8,420 bases of DNA, from positions 1 through 8,420 of the forward strand of contig RECT01000068.1 of the NCBI GenBank assembly GCA_007693875.1, in the 5' to 3' direction. The position numbers and the translations under genes were made by a program. Source of the DNA: Spirulina sp. DLM2.Bin59. GTDB lineage: Bacteria > Cyanobacteriota > Cyanobacteriia > Cyanobacteriales > Spirulinaceae. Within the stretch, counting starts at the first letter, position 1, and the number at the start of each line of letters is the position of its first letter. Below, in pieces: positions 6,998 through 8,420 of this stretch. The notes under the pieces are model-generated. The model saw only the letters and a program-made list of their open reading frames with translations, was not told the origin of the DNA and did not search any database.

Positions 6998-7127
6998 AGG
7001 AGGATCCAGAGCAGCAGGGTTAAATCATGGATGGGCAATAGGGCAGTAGATCATGGAGAAGTGAATCCTCCTCAATCTCCCGGCGGAAAGGGGAAGTAAA
7101 CTAAGGACTGAGAACGCTATGCCATCC
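6998..7127. other. Intergenic host DNA between phytol kinase and the IS right end
   Basis: No gene is supported here. GGAGGAT (6999-7005) and ATCCTCC (7065-7071) are inverted repeats, and ATCATGG is directly repeated 26 bp apart (7024-7030, 7050-7056). On the - strand this should hold the promoter and leader of the phytol kinase gene, but I see no clear -35/-10 pair. A 9-codon - strand reading frame starts at the ATG at 7056; it is too weak to call a leader peptide. Confidence 0.4.
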
Positions 7128-7134
7128 TTGACAC

Positions 7135-7157
7135 TCTCAGGTCTAAAGACACTGAGA
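7135..7157 (-). repeat. Right-end stem-loop of the IS element (probable 3' part of the omega-RNA scaffold)
   Basis: TCTCAG (7135-7140) pairs with CTGAGA (7152-7157). Inside, GTCT (7141-7144) pairs with AGAC (7147-7150) around an AA loop, with one bulged A at 7151. The tnpB stop codon (7143-7145) lies within it. In characterised IS605-type elements the guide RNA (omegaRNA/reRNA) overlaps the tnpB 3' end and continues through the right end into flanking DNA, so this stem would be the last scaffold hairpin before the guide. Confidence 0.6.
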
Positions 7158-8420
7158 TTCTGCGGACAGAGTAGATTTTGGTATTGTCCAAAGTCTGACT
7201 CTCGCTACGGTCGTCAAACACCGTCTACCCAGTTGGCTAAGGTCTAAGCCTAGCTTTCTGGCTACTTTTTTGAGGATATTTGCAGCCCCATTCAAATCTG
7301 CATTAACTACAAAACCATGAGCTGAACGATATAGCCCACGTTGAACACGCTTTCCCGATGCTTTCCACCCTGCCGGTTTTTCACCGTATTTGGGTAGGGA
7401 GTCTCCATCTAAGTAGCTAGCTTTTGAAGTGTAGCTTTCTTCAGTTTCTTGGTATCTGATACCGTGTAATTCACAAAGCTGTTTCAGCCTGTCTTTAAGT
7501 TTAGCCAATGGCATTTGGACAAACTTTTGATTATTCAAATTACCCAGATCAGCATTAGCTTTAAATCCATCATTCCAACCGATCACTAATGTACCAATAC
7601 TATATTTTAGGCAGTGGTCAATAATCAGTTTTGCAGCTTTATTTGTACCATCACGTATTTGATGGTTACGCTTGCGAGTTACACGGTCTAACCAGCTATC
7701 CCAATAAGCTTCTGGTTTACCTTCCTTCCTAGTTGATACTTTCTTGTTCCATAACTGATTCATGGCCTTCATTACACGGGAATCAATCAAGAAAGAATTT
7801 CCCAAAGTATCAACACAAGCGGCAAGATTATCGGCAGTGCCAAGATCAATAGATAACGCTTGATTAATGTCTAAATTATGGCTTTTCTGGTCAACACTAT
7901 AAGATAACTCAAGGTAAAAAGCCCCATTTTTGGGAAGAATAGTAAACTCTTTAACCCTTGAACAATCAAAATTAGAAGGCATTGGTAGTTTCAAATCTGA
8001 CAGACCAAACCAACGTCTAACTGTTAAACCCAAAGAAAATCGCAATTGTCCATCAATAAGCTTAGGTTTTTGACCTCCACTATTGGGGTAAGCCACTTTA
8101 AACAACTTATTACCTTTAAGATAATCAGGTATTTTAGGCTTAAAATGCAACTCCTCTTTAAGGTATTTCTTCCTGAGTTTTTTAAATGACTTAAAAGCCT
8201 CAAGTACAGACAATAGTGTTTGTTGCGCTGGTGTGGATGGTAAAGACTGAGCAACAATTGATTTAGAAACCGATGGTTCATAAACTAAGTCAAACTTACC
8301 TGTTAAAATCTTGCCAGTCTTAAAAAATATTTGGCGAGCGAAATAAACACCAGTGTTGTAAAGCTTGCCTGATTGCTCACACAAATACCTTAAAATCGCT
8401 TCTGTTTCTTTGTCAGGGTG
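7143..8420 (-). CDS. tnpB: TnpB, RNA-guided endonuclease of an IS200/IS605-family element (5'-partial)
   Basis: The frame is open to the right edge (425 visible codons). Translation beyond the TTG at 8384 continues as PDKETEAILRY, matching a TnpB N-terminus, so only a short start segment is missing. The RuvC-like core has a first aspartate in SIDLGTADN (codon 7845-7847) and a last one in NADLNGAANI (7296-7298). The usual RuvC-II glutamate strand reads TLVIGWNDGFK, with no acid at the expected place. A TEESYTSKAS motif (Glu codons near 7437-7442) probably supplies it, as in TnpB subfamilies with rearranged catalytic sites. No CxxC zinc-ribbon cysteines lie between TEES and NADLNG. The C-terminus (GRRCLTTVARVRLWT ... 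AESQCL) is that of a complete protein. TnpB cuts DNA next to a short motif using an RNA from the element's right end and helps the element persist. No tnpA is visible. Confidence 0.88.
   Translation of the reverse strand, partial: HPDKETEAILRYLCEQSGKLYNTGVYFARQIFFKTGKILTGKFDLVYEPSVSKSIVAQSLPSTPAQQTLLSVLEAFKSFKKLRKKYLKEELHFKPKIPDYLKGNKLFKVAYPNSGGQKPKLIDGQLRFSLGLTVRRWFGLSDLKLPMPSNFDCSRVKEFTILPKNGAFYLELSYSVDQKSHNLDINQALSIDLGTADNLAACVDTLGNSFLIDSRVMKAMNQLWNKKVSTRKEGKPEAYWDSWLDRVTRKRNHQIRDGTNKAAKLIIDHCLKYSIGTLVIGWNDGFKANADLGNLNNQKFVQMPLAKLKDRLKQLCELHGIRYQETEESYTSKASYLDGDSLPKYGEKPAGWKASGKRVQRGLYRSAHGFVVNADLNGAANILKKVARKLGLDLSQLGRRCLTTVARVRLWTIPKSTLSAESQCL

Larger units (their letters stand above)
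7128..8420 (-). mobile_element. IS200/IS605-family (IS1341-like) element, right end and tnpB; left end outside the window
   Basis: The element is defined by its tnpB gene and a right-end stem-loop at 7135-7157 on the - strand, followed by GTG and then TCAA (7131-7128). A subterminal hairpin followed by a short cleavage tetranucleotide is the known organisation of IS605-family right ends, so the proposed boundary with host DNA is 7127/7128. The left end and any tnpA lie beyond the right edge. Lack of HIP1 sites and a visibly more AT-rich composition than the neighbouring genes fit a recent arrival. Confidence 0.65.

Noticed and set aside
7030..7056. Nine-codon - strand reading frame upstream of the phytol kinase as a leader peptide.
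   Set aside because: The purine-rich tract is 12 nt from the ATG, no regulatory codon run is present, and such short frames are expected by chance.
7024..7056. ATCATGG direct repeat, 26 bp apart, as a target-site duplication.
   Set aside because: IS605-family elements make no target duplications, and the proposed IS end lies elsewhere.

Overview
The window looks like chromosomal DNA of a cyanobacterium. The octamer GCGATCGC (HIP1, a cyanobacterial hallmark) occurs ten times between positions 2090 and 6937. A VTE5-type phytol kinase, an NB-ARC protein of the cyanobacterial WD40/STAND type and SphX-like PstS sequence features agree with this. I cannot name the genus from the window alone.

Layout, left to right. 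(1) 2-1057: the 3' part of an NB-ARC (STAND) ATPase gene that enters from the left edge and stops where a WD40 or other repeat sensor would normally begin. (2) 1058-1271: non-coding DNA holding two tandem inverted-repeat units built on GGTGCGTCAG/CTGACGCACC. (3) 1272-6329: a high-affinity phosphate uptake cluster on the + strand, in the order fused pstC-pstA permease, pstB, pstS (SphX-like lipoprotein), second pstB. Arrays of 8-bp Pho-box repeats at 11-bp spacing lie before the permease gene (1272-1301) and before pstS (4156-4196). This suggests two phosphate-starvation promoters under a SphR/PhoB-type regulator. (4) 6326-6997, - strand: a phytol kinase/VTE5-like membrane enzyme. It meets the second pstB tail to tail and the two stop codons overlap. 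(5) 7128-8420, - strand: the right end of an IS200/IS605-family (IS1341-like) element with a TnpB gene that runs off the right edge. No HIP1 site lies in this part.

The phosphate genes form a complete ABC importer: PstS captures phosphate outside the cytoplasmic membrane, the PstC-PstA polypeptide forms the channel, and a PstB dimer drives it with ATP. The two PstB paralogues could act as a heterodimer or as alternatives.

The most noteworthy points are the single-chain PstC-PstA permease, the Pho box that overlaps the nominal start of that gene and moves its likely start downstream, the TnpB with a displaced RuvC-II glutamate and no zinc-ribbon cysteines, and a readable right-end hairpin that proposes the exact element/host junction. 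I found no clearly unprecedented multi-gene system.
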